Part shown: positions 11,227-22,478 of the stretch, one piece after another | Position numbering within the stretch: the first letter of the stretch is position 1 | How the letters are laid out: each line of letters opens with the position of its first letter | From: Chrysoporthe austroafricana | Taxonomy: Eukaryota > Ascomycota > Sordariomycetes > Diaporthales > Cryphonectriaceae | DNA: 64,000 nt | Assembly: GCA_001051155.2 (NCBI GenBank) | Contig: JYIP02000005.1 | Location: forward strand, 1,116,001 to 1,180,000 | Reading direction: 5' to 3' | Made by a program: the position numbers and the translations under genes | Notes under the pieces: generated by a model | What the model was told of the DNA's origin: nothing | Databases searched by the model: none | The model's input: the letters and a program-made list of their open reading frames with translations, nothing else

Positions 11227-11406
11227 CTGCGCGCGCTCTGCGGTGGTATCCTCGGAACCCACCTCCGTGCCTTCGACGGCGACCACGTACCCACTGACAG
11301 CTGGCCCTTCGCCCCCGAGGGCACACCCAAGCTCCAGGACCCCAACAAGACGAGGTTCTGCGCACCCGTCAAGAAAGACCCCGCGGCGTTCATCTTAGGC
11401 CGATGA
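11227..11406 (+). other. Orphan coding-like exon just upstream of ERJ5
   Basis: A 59-codon open stretch ending in TGA (11404-11406), only 7 bp before the ERJ5 ATG. It has strong coding character: almost every codon ends in C or G, and the peptide includes GGILGTHLRAFDGDHVPTDS and WPFAPEGTPKL. It is preceded by a convincing 3' splice site (TACTAAG...TACAG, ending at 11226), so it reads as a terminal exon. I could not find a matching upstream exon with a start codon within 400 bp. It could be the end of a small gene with distant exons, a relic, or the 5' leader of ERJ5. The family is not recognised. Confidence 0.4.
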
Positions 11407-11413
11407 TGCGACA

Positions 11414-12937
11414 ATGAAGCTCTCGGTATTCTCTCTCGGCCTGCTGGCCGTCCTGAGCCCTCTGACGGCTGCTTGGTCCAAGGATGGTAAGTCGACACGA
11501 GACTGTGCCCTCCACCACCGCACGGCTCCTCAGCTCCAGCGGTGCCGTCCGTCCCCCGCGGGGCCTGGGTCGATCCTAACTCGGTGCCTCTCCAGACCGC
11601 GAGATCTTCCGCGTCCGCGACGAGCTCGCCCAGCACGAGGGGCCCGACGTGACCTTCTACGACTTCCTCGGCGTGACCCCCTCCGCCACCCAGGATGAGA
11701 TCAACAAGGCCTACCGCAAGAAGTCCCGCTCGCTGCACCCCGACAAGGTGAAGCAGCAGCTCACCGCCGAGCGCGCCAAGGCGAAGAAGGAGGCGAAGAA
11801 GGACAAGAAGGACAAGAAGCCCGGCGTCAACGTGGCCAAGGCCCCCTCCCAGTCCGAGATCAAGGCTGCTGTCAAGGCCGCCTCCGACCGCCAGGCCCGC
11901 CTATCCATCGTTGCCAACATCTTGCGCGGGCCCGGCAGGGAGCGATATGACCACTTCATGGCGAACGGCTTCCCTGTCTGGAAGGGCACGGGCTACTACT
12001 ACAACCGCTACCGCCCCGGCCTGGGCACCGTCCTCTTCGGCGTCTTTCTGGCCCTGGGCGGCGGTGCGCACTACCTTGCGCTGTACATGGGCTGGAAGCG
12101 CCAGCGGGACTTTGTCGAGAGGTACATCAAGTTCGCGCGGCACGCCGCCTGGGGCGACAACCTGGGCATCAACATGCCGGGCCTGGATGCCGGCGCGCCT
12201 GTGGGCACTGCGGCTCCGCCCATGCCCGAGGATGAGCCGAGGGCCATGCCTACAAACCGCCGCATGAGGCGTATGCAGGAGCGCGAGAACAAGAAGGAGA
12301 GCAGCCAGGAAAGAGGCAGTAGCAGTGCCCGCCGCAAGCTGGCCGCACGGGCCGCGCAGGGCTCTGGCACTGCGACGCCCGTTCCTGCGGAGGGTGGTCC
12401 TCAGGGCGCCAAGAAGCGTGTTGTTGCGGAGAACGGCAAGATTCTGGTCGTGGACTCGCTGGGGGATGTGTACCTCGAGCAGGAGGACGAGGAGGGCAAC
12501 GTGGAGTTGTTCCTGCTTGATGTGAGTGCTTTTCTTCCTGCCTTTGCACCTGTTCCGCCGATCCCCGTCTTGCTGACTTTGGTTCGTCTGCACAGCCCAA
12601 CGAGATCGGCAAGCCCACCGTGCGTGACACTGCCCTCGTGCGCATGCCCATCTGGCTCTACGGTCTGACTGTCGGCCGCATGCTCAACAAGAAGGACCCC
12701 AGCCCCGAGGCCCGCGACGATGAGATCGAGGAAGACGAGATCATCGCTGCCGAGACGGACTCCTCCTCGGGCGCGGGTGGTAAGCACACCCCCAGCACAG
12801 GCTCGGTAGACGACGACTTCGAGCTGCTCGACAAGTCGCTGGATGATGTTCCCGCGGCCATTGCCGCCAAAGCGACGGGCAGCCAGCCGCAGTCCGGTAA
12901 GAACAACAAGCGCAAGAACAAGGGCAAGAAGAAGTGA
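11414..12937 (+). CDS. ERJ5: ER membrane J-domain protein Erj5-like, 446 aa
   Basis: An ER-resident type I J-protein that partners the lumenal Hsp70 (Kar2/BiP) in protein folding. Exons are 11414-11486, 11596-12521 and 12596-12937 (1341 nt); the introns have GTAAGT and GTGAGT donors. Features are a signal peptide (KLSVFSLGLLAVLSPLTAAW), then a J domain near residues 45-130 with FYDFLGV and the HPD triad in SRSLHPDK, expanded by a Lys-rich insert (KKEAKKDKKDKK). A conserved YDHF...NGFPVWKGTGYYY block follows, then a transmembrane helix (GTVLFGVFLALGGGAHYLAL), and a long basic, then acidic, cytosolic tail ending in Lys-rich residues. The domain order matches the Erj5 family. It reads convergently towards the polyQ protein gene. 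Confidence 0.93.
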
Positions 12938-13924
12938 GAGCGTCTTCGCCCGGTTTGGGCCGGGAGGCCGGGGGCGGGGGCGCGCACATGCGCCCGTCTG
13001 CCTCAAGGTTTGCGTTGCGGAGTTCACATTCTGGCTGGCGGCGCACGGGCTTGGTTTGTTTTTACCTTCTGCGAGTAGAAGGATACCAAAGGGGTGAGGG
13101 AGGCAGCAAGGGAAAGGACAGATGTACACACGAGGTAGATCCAGAGGAGACGTGGTCGAGATGCTGCGCTCGGCTTGAATAGACGACCACTTGCATATTT
13201 CACAAGACAATTCCCCAAAGGATGCGGCTAACGGGTTTTGTGTGTAATACTTGGCTCGTTCGCCCATCCCTCCCGATAATGCCCTTCTCAAGGGACGATG
13301 TACTTACACCAAACCTTCTGGGGTGACAAATCCTTTTCACGGAGTCGACAGACAAGTCTGGTAGAAAATAAGGCTGATTCTGATATTTCTACGGTCATCA
13401 CTAGCACATTGGGGTCTGCCGCTCACTCCATCCAGATGGAAACATGCCTTGAGCAATTTTCCCTGCGGCCGTCTGGACAGGACAAAACAGTTCGGGGGAC
13501 GTGGACAACCGCAGCAGCAGCAGGATCTGAGATGCAAGAGTGGGATGGATGTATGCTCCGAGGATTCTCGAAAGAAACATAGAAAAAGACATAGAAAAAT
13601 TGCGCCCACGAACCCCTAAACGCCTTTTCTTTCCCTGGGGTACTCGTATGATGTGCTATGTATGCCAACGCCCCTTGTCCCCGAGTGCCGGGCGACAATG
13701 ATGTGCAGATAAAGTTCCGACCAGGCCCCGAGACCAAGCGGAGAGGCCTGCCGACAAATGTGATGCCGTGCCGTCGTGCGTCTGTATCCCCCCTCATCGA
13801 CGTGACCTTATGGGTATCCCGCACCGATCCGCAGCGTAAAATAAACTCAAGACACAACATTTCCCCAGCGGGACGCACACATATTACTCAAGATAAGGAG
13901 GGAGGGAGGGAGACCCGTCCTCCT
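12938..13924. other. Convergent 3' region, about 1 kb
   Basis: This lies between the ERJ5 stop and the stop of the minus-strand polyQ gene. Open frames here have no family resemblance. It is probably 3' UTRs. Confidence 0.4.
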
Positions 13925-14525
13925 TTACAACATCTCCTCGTCGTCCCTCCAGCCGCCCACGAAGCTCCCGTACTGGTTCTCCATCCACTGCTGCCTCTCC
14001 CAGTCCAGCATGCCGCCGGTGGCCTTGTAGACCGGGTCCAGCGCCGCCTTCCGCGCGCTGGCGTCGTACTCCCTCCGTGCGAGCTCCTCGTACCCGGACT
14101 GCATGTACGGCTCCATGTACCCGTGGGCGTGGGCGGCAGGCTGCCACCTCGAGTCGGACGACTGCACGCTCGACGGCGAGTAGGACAGGCCGGCGTCAGG
14201 GACCTCAGTACCGTCCAAGCTCATGGCGACCTCGGGCGCGGCCGCCCCAGCCCCGCGGGCCGCCTCGTCGTACCGCCGCCGCGCCAACATCTCCTCCTGC
14301 TCGAGCGAGGTGGCGCCCCACGCCACCAGGCCTAGGCTGCCGCCGCCGCCGCCGGCCGGGAGCGGGCAGATGGCCCACAGCTGGGCGAGGCGGGCGCGCT
14401 GGGCACCGTCGGCGCGGCGGAACAGCTCGACCTGCGGCGGCGAGAGGGACGCGGTGTCGACGCCGGCGGAGCGCAGGAGGAGCTCTAGGTCGGCGGGGCC
14501 GGCGGCCGGCTCGGAGGCGGCACGC

Positions 14526-14560
<35 letters not shown>

Positions 14561-14725
14561 CATGGGCTCGTCGATGGCGGCCGCAGGCGGGGCGATATGG
14601 GCCGAGTGGGTGTAGTGCTGCGAGATATAGACGATCCTGTTCGGGTCGGCCGGCTCGGGGGCCGGTGGCGGCGCCAGGCTCATGTTCCTCGCGAAGAGGG
14701 TGGCCAGATCGTCCTGGACTGCCAT
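13925..14725 (-). CDS. PolyQ-containing hypothetical protein, 266 aa
   Basis: A single-exon gene of unknown function. The N-terminal 45 residues (QDDLATLFARNMSL and then NRIVYISQHYTHSAH) look like the conserved part. A run of 12 Gln near residues 56-67 follows, then an Ala/Gly-rich middle with a short helix (LELLLRSAGV), EQEEMLARRRYDEAA, and a conserved-looking C-terminus (YMQSGYEELARREYDASARK, ending in GGWRDDEEML). There are no membrane segments or signal peptide. The Gln tract is encoded by nearly pure CAG and is therefore length-variable. The role is unknown; a small nuclear or adaptor protein is only a guess. Confidence 0.72.
14525..14561. repeat. CTG/CAG trinucleotide repeat (polyQ tract)
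   Basis: A run of CTG units with two interrupting TTG/TTGC variants on the plus strand. On the minus strand it encodes the Gln run of the 266-aa protein. Confidence 0.9.
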
Positions 14726-15227
14726 CGTGGGCGGGTAAGCCGGAGGGGACGGGTGGTCTGAGGTGTGGCGTCAGCAGCGAGGTCTTGTCTCGGGGGATAT
14801 GTACGTCCTCCACAGTATCGTTGACTACGATAACTGCGCCGCCTGTGCGAGCCGAAAAAGGGGGGTCTTTGTGTGTGTTTTGTGGTGAATCCTGACAATC
14901 TGGTAGTAGCCTCTTCTTCTTCTTCTTATTCCTTCTTCTCCTGTCCTCGTCTGTTCTCCCTCTGTCGTCCTGGCCCTCGGGTCCTCTCTCGACAACTGGT
15001 TGCTAGGAGCAGCGTTGGGTTGTGCGTGTGTGTGTGCAAGCAGCAGAGCGCAGGAGATCTGGTTGGGTACTGCAAATTTTTATTTTGCTATGCTATTTAG
15101 GTTACTCGAGAGAAAGCTGTGGACTGAAGAAGAACGGAAAAAGTCTTTGTTGAGAGAAAGATGCAAAGTGGTCTGTCTTGTGTGTGTGTGTGTCTAGAGC
15201 GAAGGGGCTTCTCGGGAGCTCTAGGTT

Positions 15228-15247
15228 GGGTGGTGGTGGTGGTGGTG
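15228..15247. repeat. TGG microsatellite
   Basis: Six consecutive TGG units in the upstream region of the polyQ gene. Confidence 0.85.
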
Positions 15248-17068
15248 ATGATTCACGCTGTGCGGCGGGCGCGGCTTCTGGTGTGATTAACGCAGATCGC
15301 TCTGGGTCACCAGGACAGGGTTGTGACGCAGGGCGCAGGCGCAGGCGCGGCTGGTCAGGGGAACGTGGCAGCGTGTCTGGCGTCAGAGAAAGAGAGGGCG
15401 AGAGAAAGGGAGAGAGGCAGTTAGTTAGGTGGCTGAGATGAAAGCACCTGGAGGGGTCATCAGAGGCCACAAGGGGAGGAGACGGGGGCGCTTAAGAGGG
15501 CGAGGATGTCAGGCTGCCCGCGCCTTATATCTGACCTGACGCCGGCGCGGACGGATCAGGAAAGAGGGGGAGGGGGGGTACATAGGTACCAACAAAGGTC
15601 CGAGGGGCATGACGTTCTCGTGTTCCCCCCGTTCCCCCCCGCTGTCCACATCAAAAGCACCCGTGGGTGCCTCTCCCATGCGGGTCCAGCTCACCAGGCC
15701 GTGCATGCATTACGATCATCGGTGCTACAGGAGTCTCAGGCCCCAGGCCGAGGCCCTCACGGCCTCTGTTGGGCTTCAAAGCGACCCACGCCCGCAATCT
15801 TGGGCACTGGTCTGGAAGAGTCACCGTCGAATAACGATAGGGCCTGAAACGGAGCGCGTCGTGCCGCCCTCCAATGACGACGTGCCAGCTGGAGGGGAAA
15901 GGAGGGGCCGGTACACAAGACGTCCTGGAGAAGCCGAGTTCTCGCCGTCGAGCGCTCATCCGTCCGCTCTCCTCCCCTCCCACGCGCCCGCGTCTCCCAC
16001 ATGGACGGGCTAGCCCCCAGATCCCCTCCTCCTCTAGCTGGGGGCGTGAAGCAGACCTCGGGGTCTGATGTGGTTCATGGAAGAATGTGGTGTGTGTGTG
16101 GGATGGTGTGGCATCCCCGCGCAGGTATCAGTGTCAGTGTCTCATGGAGGCAACACGAGGGCGCAGGACAGCAGTCCGGATTGGTGATCTCGTATGCTGA
16201 CAGGGGTGGCCCAGGGCGCTGGCCCGGCACTGTGGATCCCCCCACGAGGCTGGCACGGCTGGGCGTCTGGCCGGCTATTTTTATCCCGGTACCGCTATAA
16301 TATCTCAACGCGGAACTAACCAGTGGTTCAAAGAAACACGGGACTGGTCTTTGCTACGGCTCACAGATACATCGCCTTTCCTTTCATCAAGGTCAAAGAA
16401 AGCGCTGGCATTATTTCGCTGTACATCCGCAGAGGAAACCAACTCCCAACCTTGGAAGTGTGAGCTAGCCCCAGCCTCCGCCCTATTCTCGCATCTTCCA
16501 GGAAAAGAGCGAAAGCCGCATTCCTCTTCTTAATAAAAAATGCGTTGGTTCAACCACGGTTCCTCCATATAAAATAAGACCTATATCTATATTAATTTAT
16601 TAAGATATGAATAATTAAAATTGAGCAGATACATACTGTCGGGCTGCAGGATGCCAGGGCAAAAAAGGCTAATAAGCATACAAGAGGCTATACAGCAGGG
16701 TCTTGGCGTCTGGGCTCGCCACCTAAGCGCACCCTCTCTGAAGCCTCGTCATTCTGCCTTTGCCACCCAAACCTGACAGCGTGAAGCCTGGGCTCCTATA
16801 TAGAAAGCAGACCGGTAAGGCTCTTTCTATTCCCACCTACGAATTATTCCGAGCATTTAAGCAAATAGCGTGCAAGCCGTGTCTCGGCGGCTGGAGATTC
16901 TGTCAGGGCTCTGTATCACATTCTTGGCTCTGATCCGAGGTTTATAGAATGAGGTCTGCCACCTTCCACTTCCATTTCGCAAGGACCGTCTCCCCCCTTT
17001 TCATCTGCGTACCGGGCGTGCGTACCAATCGTGCGTACGTGGGTTTCCATAATGCCTACGCGTGAGAC

Positions 17069-17405
17069 TTAGAAGAGGATCCTGTCTCTGTCCCACTTGA
17101 TGAAGGCCCCATTGTCCTTGGGTCCGATGCTGTCAAACGCGCTCATAACCCCGGCAATGGCACGTCTCCGTGCCATCTTCCGTCATAGCCTGTTAGCCGA
17201 GTCCAAAGAAATCTCGGCTCCACATACATGATAGTGGCCTTTCAGCCCTCCTCCCGCCGTTACTTAGCAGAGTGACAAACTCCTGCTTGAGTGCAGCTTT
17301 TGCGGTCCAATATGCCATGCGGATACCAAAGGTGTTGCATGCAGGCTTGACGTTCAGAGCGCAGTTCGCAGGCAGCATACACAATTTGTATCCTCGTAGG
17401 TTCAT
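17069..17405 (-). pseudogene. Possible relic of a protein-coding gene
   Basis: On the minus strand, 17176-17069 encodes a peptide ending FDSIGPKDNGAFIKWDRDRI and two more residues before TAA, which reads like the natural C-terminus of a conserved protein. Upstream, 17405-17193 is a second open piece in another frame, with stops between them and only an implausibly short (about 38 nt) spliceable interval. No start, upstream exons or domain are recognisable. It could be a decayed gene at the cluster border or a coincidence. Confidence 0.25.
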
Positions 17406-18190
17406 ACCATTGAAGATATTGACGATCTTGGGCTCACTTGCCAGCTCAATATTGGGGAGGAAGACTTATGGCAAGGAAAGGGCCTTACAGTGCTCGCAAC
17501 CTAAGCAACCAAAACTCCATCAGGAACCTGTTTTTAATACGGAACAGAACGTACTACTGCCATCACGCGCAGCTTCTCTACAATTGCATCGTTTGTTTGA
17601 CCTGGCAGCCAGGTATTCCGAGCGCAAAATTGGACAATCTGTCACCCTTTCTCCTATATCTTGTTCTCGATATCACAAATAGCGCTACTTAATTAGCAAT
17701 CGCTCATTGGTACACACTTTGGTATTTGAATCTAGCTAGGAGGCAACTAGCATTTACACATACCGCTACCAACAGTGTAAGATGACAGAGGCAAGGAAAT
17801 AGCGTCAGAGACGTTGATGAAGCAGGCCCTGAAAGGTGAGATCCGTGTTACTCGTCCTATATAATCTAATATTTCTTATATATAAAAGATATTTCTGCTT
17901 CGGATATTCGATGCGAGCTAGTATAGTTCTGTCGCCACTGAGACAGCCTGTTCGAGTGACCTGCATGTTCTGTGGTTATAACTCAAGCCTCTCTCAAGCT
18001 CTGTCAATGCATAGCTTTCGGAATCCGAAGCGGTTCTACCGGTGTGGGTCAACGGAGTTCACAAGGGCCGACTATGGTCTAGAGTACCCAACGCAAAAGC
18101 GTGGTCAGCCTGAGTCCGTGCTTGCTGTTACACGCGCGGGTGGCAATTAACCAGTGGTCTTGGCTGTGGTCGCCGACGTCCCTTTCGCAA

Positions 18191-18199
18191 CGGAGACCG
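18191..18199. promoter_or_regulatory. Variant of the cluster motif (CGGAGACCG) upstream of the hydrolase gene
   Basis: A CGG-N3-CCG inverted repeat 162 bp before the ATG of the serine hydrolase. It keeps the CGSWNNSCG core of the AflR consensus but differs from the CGGWGTCCG form found in the other cluster promoters. Confidence 0.35.
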
Positions 18200-18360
18200 T
18201 CTAGACTCCTCTTACAGTCGTAAAATAATTATCATCCTTATACAAAAGGAGCGTAGGCTGCTTCAATAGGACTCGTTGAAAAGAGAAGTAGAAGGTTCCA
18301 AAAATTGATTTGCATCGAACCTACCTTCACGTTGAGGCGTAATTAACTTCCTCGACCGGA

Positions 18361-19304
18361 ATGCGGGTCCTCTGTCTCCATGGGGCTGGGACAAGCGGTT
18401 CCATCTTCCGAGATCAAACAAGTAAGAGCTCTTGAATTTAGAGAAGCAAGGCCTGATTGGCTATTTTCTGATTTTGATCCAGTCTCATTTCGCTCTTTAC
18501 TCCCTCCATCGCAATACCAATTCGATTTCATCGACGCTCCCCATGAGAGCCGCCCGGGCCCGGGAGTCCAACTCCTCTTCCCGCCGCCTCACTATACATT
18601 CTACCGATCCTATGATGTTCACGAGATTAAAGCCAGTCACGACTGGGTCTGGGATCGCTTACGCAAAGCAGAAAGCGAAGGGAGACCGTACGACATCCTC
18701 ATGTGCTTCTCACAGGGCTGTGCTGTCACTGCGGGTCTGGTGATTAGGCACCTGAATGAGACACCCCACGAGCCGCTCCCTTTCAAAGGGGTCATCTTCA
18801 TCTGCGGCGGTCTACCGCTCAATGTGCTTGACGATATGGGTCTATTCGTGTCTAACAAAGCTTGGGCCATTCACCAGGCGTCCGGATTAGATCTCCAGCG
18901 CAAGGCGGGAGCCGTCGACTCGCAGATTGCTGCCATCAGGGAGCTCCAGCCAGGGACCAGGAAGCATCAGGGAAGCCGGTTGTGGAGCGATCTGAGTACG
19001 TTATCCCACGACATTCCAGCTGGACCCGCTCCCGCTCCGGACGCTGCCGGAGTTGGCCCCGGAAGATGTTTTTGGACTGGATTTGACCCGATTGCCGACT
19101 GGGCTGGCACCAGGGATACCGACTGTGCATATCTATGGGATCAAGGATCCACGGTACCCTTCAGCCATACAGCTCGCGTCGTTCTGCAAAGGTCCCATCC
19201 GTATCTTTGACCATGCTGGTGGACATGAGATTCCCAGGTCAAAAATTGTATCGGAGGAGATAGCGGAGGCAGTGAAATGGCTGGGCAACCAAATTTGTAA
19301 ATAG
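18361..19304 (+). CDS. FSH1-type serine hydrolase, polyketide cluster
   Basis: An alpha/beta hydrolase of the FSH1 (PF03959) family. Members in other fungal NR-PKS clusters, for example CitA of citrinin, act on polyketide thioesters or release products; the substrate here is unknown. Exon 1 is 18361-18421 (start RVLCLHGAGTSGSIFRDQ), the intron is 18422-18482 (GTAAGA...CCAG), then exon 2 from 18483. Family landmarks are FDFIDAPHESRPGPGV, the nucleophile elbow CFSQGC, the acid in YGIKDPRY and the His in GGHEIPR. The reading frame changes between about 18990 and 19066. A 70-nt intron 18996-19065 (GTACGT...GGAAG) restores frame and gives 270 aa, but the removed stretch also reads as plausible coding sequence, so a one-base frameshift remains possible. 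It converges on the MFS gene and marks the left end of the cluster. Confidence 0.82.
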
Positions 19305-20112
19305 GGACGGAGGACCTACTGCTATCTCACAGCGTCCACGTTCTAGCAATTACATATACGAAATTGCTTCGAGGTGTTAAGGGCGTGTCTGCGCTGAAAT
19401 ATGAAGCATCCACCTATCAGAGCTATCCACGACTGAGTGAAGGTTCCTGTTCAACACCTGTAAGATAGACGTAGGTAGCACCGTTGCGGGAGGCGAGATT
19501 GGGAGTTACCGTAGAACTTGAGCCTTCGTCGATATCCCTCGTGTAGGTACTGCTCGCTCGTATGAGAAGAATGGGACTTCTTGGAGAATTATTATTCACT
19601 GAACCAAGAAGCAACGTTCGGAAGATCCGTACAGTATCTAGTAGTCTTTCGCAACCCATTGAGGATGGAAAACCACTAAGATGTACGGCTATAGAAGATT
19701 CATGTATTTTATATTTGTCTGCCGTACAAATACAATGTACCATACAAAACCTCAACAGGCCTAGGGACAACTCCTAGTTTCTCGGCCACATAGCGGTCGA
19801 CATCGCGTCGTCAATTGAGTTGTTATAAGAGCTCGAAATGTAGACAAAGTAGTATCACGCGCCGAATACAATTCTAACGTTTTTTTTTAAAGAAAAAAAG
19901 AAAAAAAAAAGAAAATAGAGACAAAAAATCCTCCTATCATGTTTAGTGATACGAAAGGCGATACTTCATTTTGCAAACCTCTAACATGATCTCGTCTTCT
20001 TCCGGTCTATGGCCTCTTCCAGTCTATGGGATTATATTGATAATCATACATTCCGTCCTTGATATGTGGTGACCTTTGCTTCTGCTCAAGTCGACTGTCA
20101 AACAGTGGCTAT
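19305..20112. other. Convergent 3' region hydrolase / MFS
   Basis: This is 808 bp between convergent stop codons. It contains a T-run followed by interrupted A-runs at 19882-19915. No gene is recognised; ORFs on both strands lack resemblance to known proteins. Confidence 0.4.
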
Positions 20113-21935
20113 CTAAGCAGCAGCAGGAGCAATTTCCTTCCCCTTGACGCTCTTCCACTCGACCAAAGCGGCCCCGATGACACTGATGCATGTGAGAATC
20201 AAGCCAAGCTGGAATGTCATGACGATAGCGTCGTTGTAAGCAACGAGCACTGCAGGTAAATCCTCAGCACTCACGATTGTTCGGAAACCAGTAGCGCCGC
20301 TGTTCACAATAGCCTGTGGGTCGAGCCCCTCAATGGCCAGCCCCGCGAGGTTTTTGATGAGTCGACTGGTGAAAAGGTTTTCGGCGACTGAAACAAATAT
20401 GGCGCCGCCGAAAATCTGCAAGAACAGCACAACAGTGGTACCCACTGCCACATCCGCAAAAGGCAGGACAGCCTGAGCAGCAACACCACCTTGCTGGAAG
20501 CCGAGACCAATGCCGAATCCATAAAGAAAGGTGTACCCTGCCCATGCAGCTTGAGAGGTATGCACGGTGAACATGGTAGTAAGACCGGCACCGACGCTGG
20601 CCACAAGCGAAGAAGCGATAAAGAACGGGGCATAGTGGCCCAGATTCGTAACCAGTGCACCAGAGCCGCCGATGGCGACGATCTCGGCTAGAACGAGGGG
20701 CAGGCAGTATATACCCGAGGTCATAGCACTGGTTCCCTTGATAGCCTGGAACCAGATAGGGATGTAGTAGATAAAGACGAAGAACGACCCGCCAATGCAG
20801 AGGCCGAAAAACGAAGCGGCGGCGATAGTCCTGTTGGTGATGATACGAACCGGCACCGTGGCTTCCTGCTCCTTCGACCAAACCTGCACACAGCAGAAGG
20901 CGACCAAAGTGACGGCGAAGACAACCAGACAAGCCACGACACGACCGTTAGACCATGCGTACGTGGAGCCTCCCCACTGCAACGCCAGAAGAAGGCAGAC
21001 GACGGAGGGAACGAAGATAATCGTGCCGAGCGGGTCGAGGCTCCTGAGGAATTTCACGGGCGTGCCAAGATCAACCTTCTGCCTCTTAATCTGCAGAAGG
21101 ATAGCAACGCTGATGGCAGTGATCGCTCCAAGAGGGAGATTGATGTAGAAACACCATCGCCAGGTGACTTTATCGGTGAAAGCACCACCCATCAGTGGCC
21201 CAACGACTGAGGCGACTCCATAGACAGCGCCGATTGCACCGAACAGCGCAGGCCGCCGTTCAACCTCGACAATGTTGGCAACAGAAAGCAATGCGCCGCT
21301 GAAGATGCCAGCGCTACCCAATCCGGCGACTGCACGGCCAACAATGAGTGCGGTCGAGTTGGGGGCTACACCACACACCAGAGAGCCGACCTCGAAAATG
21401 AAGAGGGCCGTGAGGAACACCCATTTGACATTCAGCATGGAGTAAAGCTTTCCAAAGAGCAACTGGAACGCTGTAGTGATGTCCAATTAGCTTCACAGTG
21501 ACTTTTTCCCGCGTCGAAGTGGTCATCTATGTATCGAGGACTTACAACAACCCACGAGGAGGTATGCCGACCCATACCAGCCCACATCGTCCAGAGCATT
21601 GAATTCGTCCGTGATTTTAGGTATAGCGACCGAAATTATCTGAAAGCCATTATTATTAGAAAATAACCCATGAATTTCTTTAGTGCTAGGTAGCAACGGT
21701 GCGAATGACTGACCGTGTTGTCGAGTGCCATGCAAAAAACACCCAACATCAGACTTCCAACAATTGCGACCAACCTGGGCCCGAACGGTAGGTATCCGTC
21801 ATTCTTGTCAACACTCCCATCAGATGGGCCGGCCTCTTCAAGGCTGCCTTCCGAGCTGCGAAATTTATCGTCCTTTTCGACAAGTGTCTCGACCAGTGTT
21901 GTGTCTGTTGGCATCTCCTGTACGTGGGAAGACAT
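20113..21935 (-). CDS. MFS drug:H+ antiporter (DHA2, 14-TMS type), polyketide cluster exporter
   Basis: A proton-driven plasma-membrane exporter, probably of the cluster product, of the same kind as AflT and other mycotoxin efflux pumps. The model has 557 aa. Exons are 21935-21714, 21639-21546 and 21470-20113 (1674 nt), with introns 21713-21640 and 21545-21471. The signatures present are the family N-terminal motif around [13 protein letters not shown], the segment [11 protein letters not shown], motif C ([20 protein letters not shown], typical of DHA2 pumps) and at least 12 recognisable hydrophobic helices, including [19 protein letters not shown] and [13 protein letters not shown] use the ATG at 21935, since the frame further upstream only offers a TTG. 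It is divergent from the methyltransferase gene over a 543-bp shared promoter that carries a cluster motif. Substrate assignment is by context. Confidence 0.9.
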
Positions 21936-22478
21936 TTTCAGTTTTTTCAACCTGAAGGGCAGGGGTTACTGAAACGCAGTGTCGACGCTGGCCAAATTCA
22001 ATTTGAATGGAATTTTGGCTCCCCGGCTTTGAAAGAGCGAGCGTAAAATACATATTAAGCCCTCTCGATCTCCTGTCGCCCTCACGCTCACAACCGGACA
22101 TCTGCCGAGTCCGCTCGACCTGTATACGCATCCAATGAAAAGGAAGAAAGGCCCTAGTCTCAACCAATCAATGGGCTGGCTCGGAGTCCGGTCCGGTCCA
22201 CGCCGGCCCTCTATGCAGTCAGCCTTATACCACGCTGCATTCTAAAGGTCAAGTCATAGGCAGTGGATGTAAAAAAAGTCCGGTGAGGGACACTGTAAGG
22301 AATAGGTAACTAGGCGTGTCTTCGGCGCGGCTGACGACCTCGACCCACTGCAACTTCTGCGGCTCTTTAGGTTCCCGGATTCGAAAGTTGGTATTTATCA
22401 CTACCTGATTATTCGTGCGGTCCGGTGATGAACAACTAACTCCTGGATTCTAACATTCATCGTAGCAGACGGCGAAAA
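21936..22478. promoter_or_regulatory. Divergent promoter MFS / O-methyltransferase
   Basis: This 543-bp shared upstream region drives two cluster genes. It contains one CGGAGTCCG element (22182-22190) near its middle, followed directly by GTCCGGTCCG, and a half-related CCGAGTCCG at 22109-22117. No gene is present. Confidence 0.6.
22181..22191. promoter_or_regulatory. Putative binding site of the AflR-like regulator
   Basis: TCGGAGTCCGG fits the AflR consensus TCGSWNNSCGR, known from aflatoxin gene promoters, at every position. It lies 247 bp upstream of the MFS ATG and 288 bp upstream of the methyltransferase ATG. The same core, CGGWGTCCG, is found in the PKS and FAS promoters. Confidence 0.6.

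Larger units (their letters stand above)
14726..18360. other. Gene-free left border of the polyketide cluster, 3.6 kb
   Basis: The first 700 bp are CT-rich promoter and 5' UTR sequence of the polyQ gene, with a TG microsatellite (15179-15193) and a TGG repeat (15231-15247). The stretch 16555-16640 is very AT-rich. A possible relic of a gene lies at 17069-17405 on the minus strand (listed separately). Otherwise I find no gene. This stretch separates the housekeeping-type genes from the cluster. Confidence 0.45.

Noticed and set aside
11217..11738. Minus-strand 173-aa frame over the ERJ5 start
   Set aside because: It is antisense to ERJ5 exons and the orphan exon, with no domain.
21936..21950. 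Start of the MFS gene at 21950
   Set aside because: The codon there is TTG; the first ATG in frame is at 21935.
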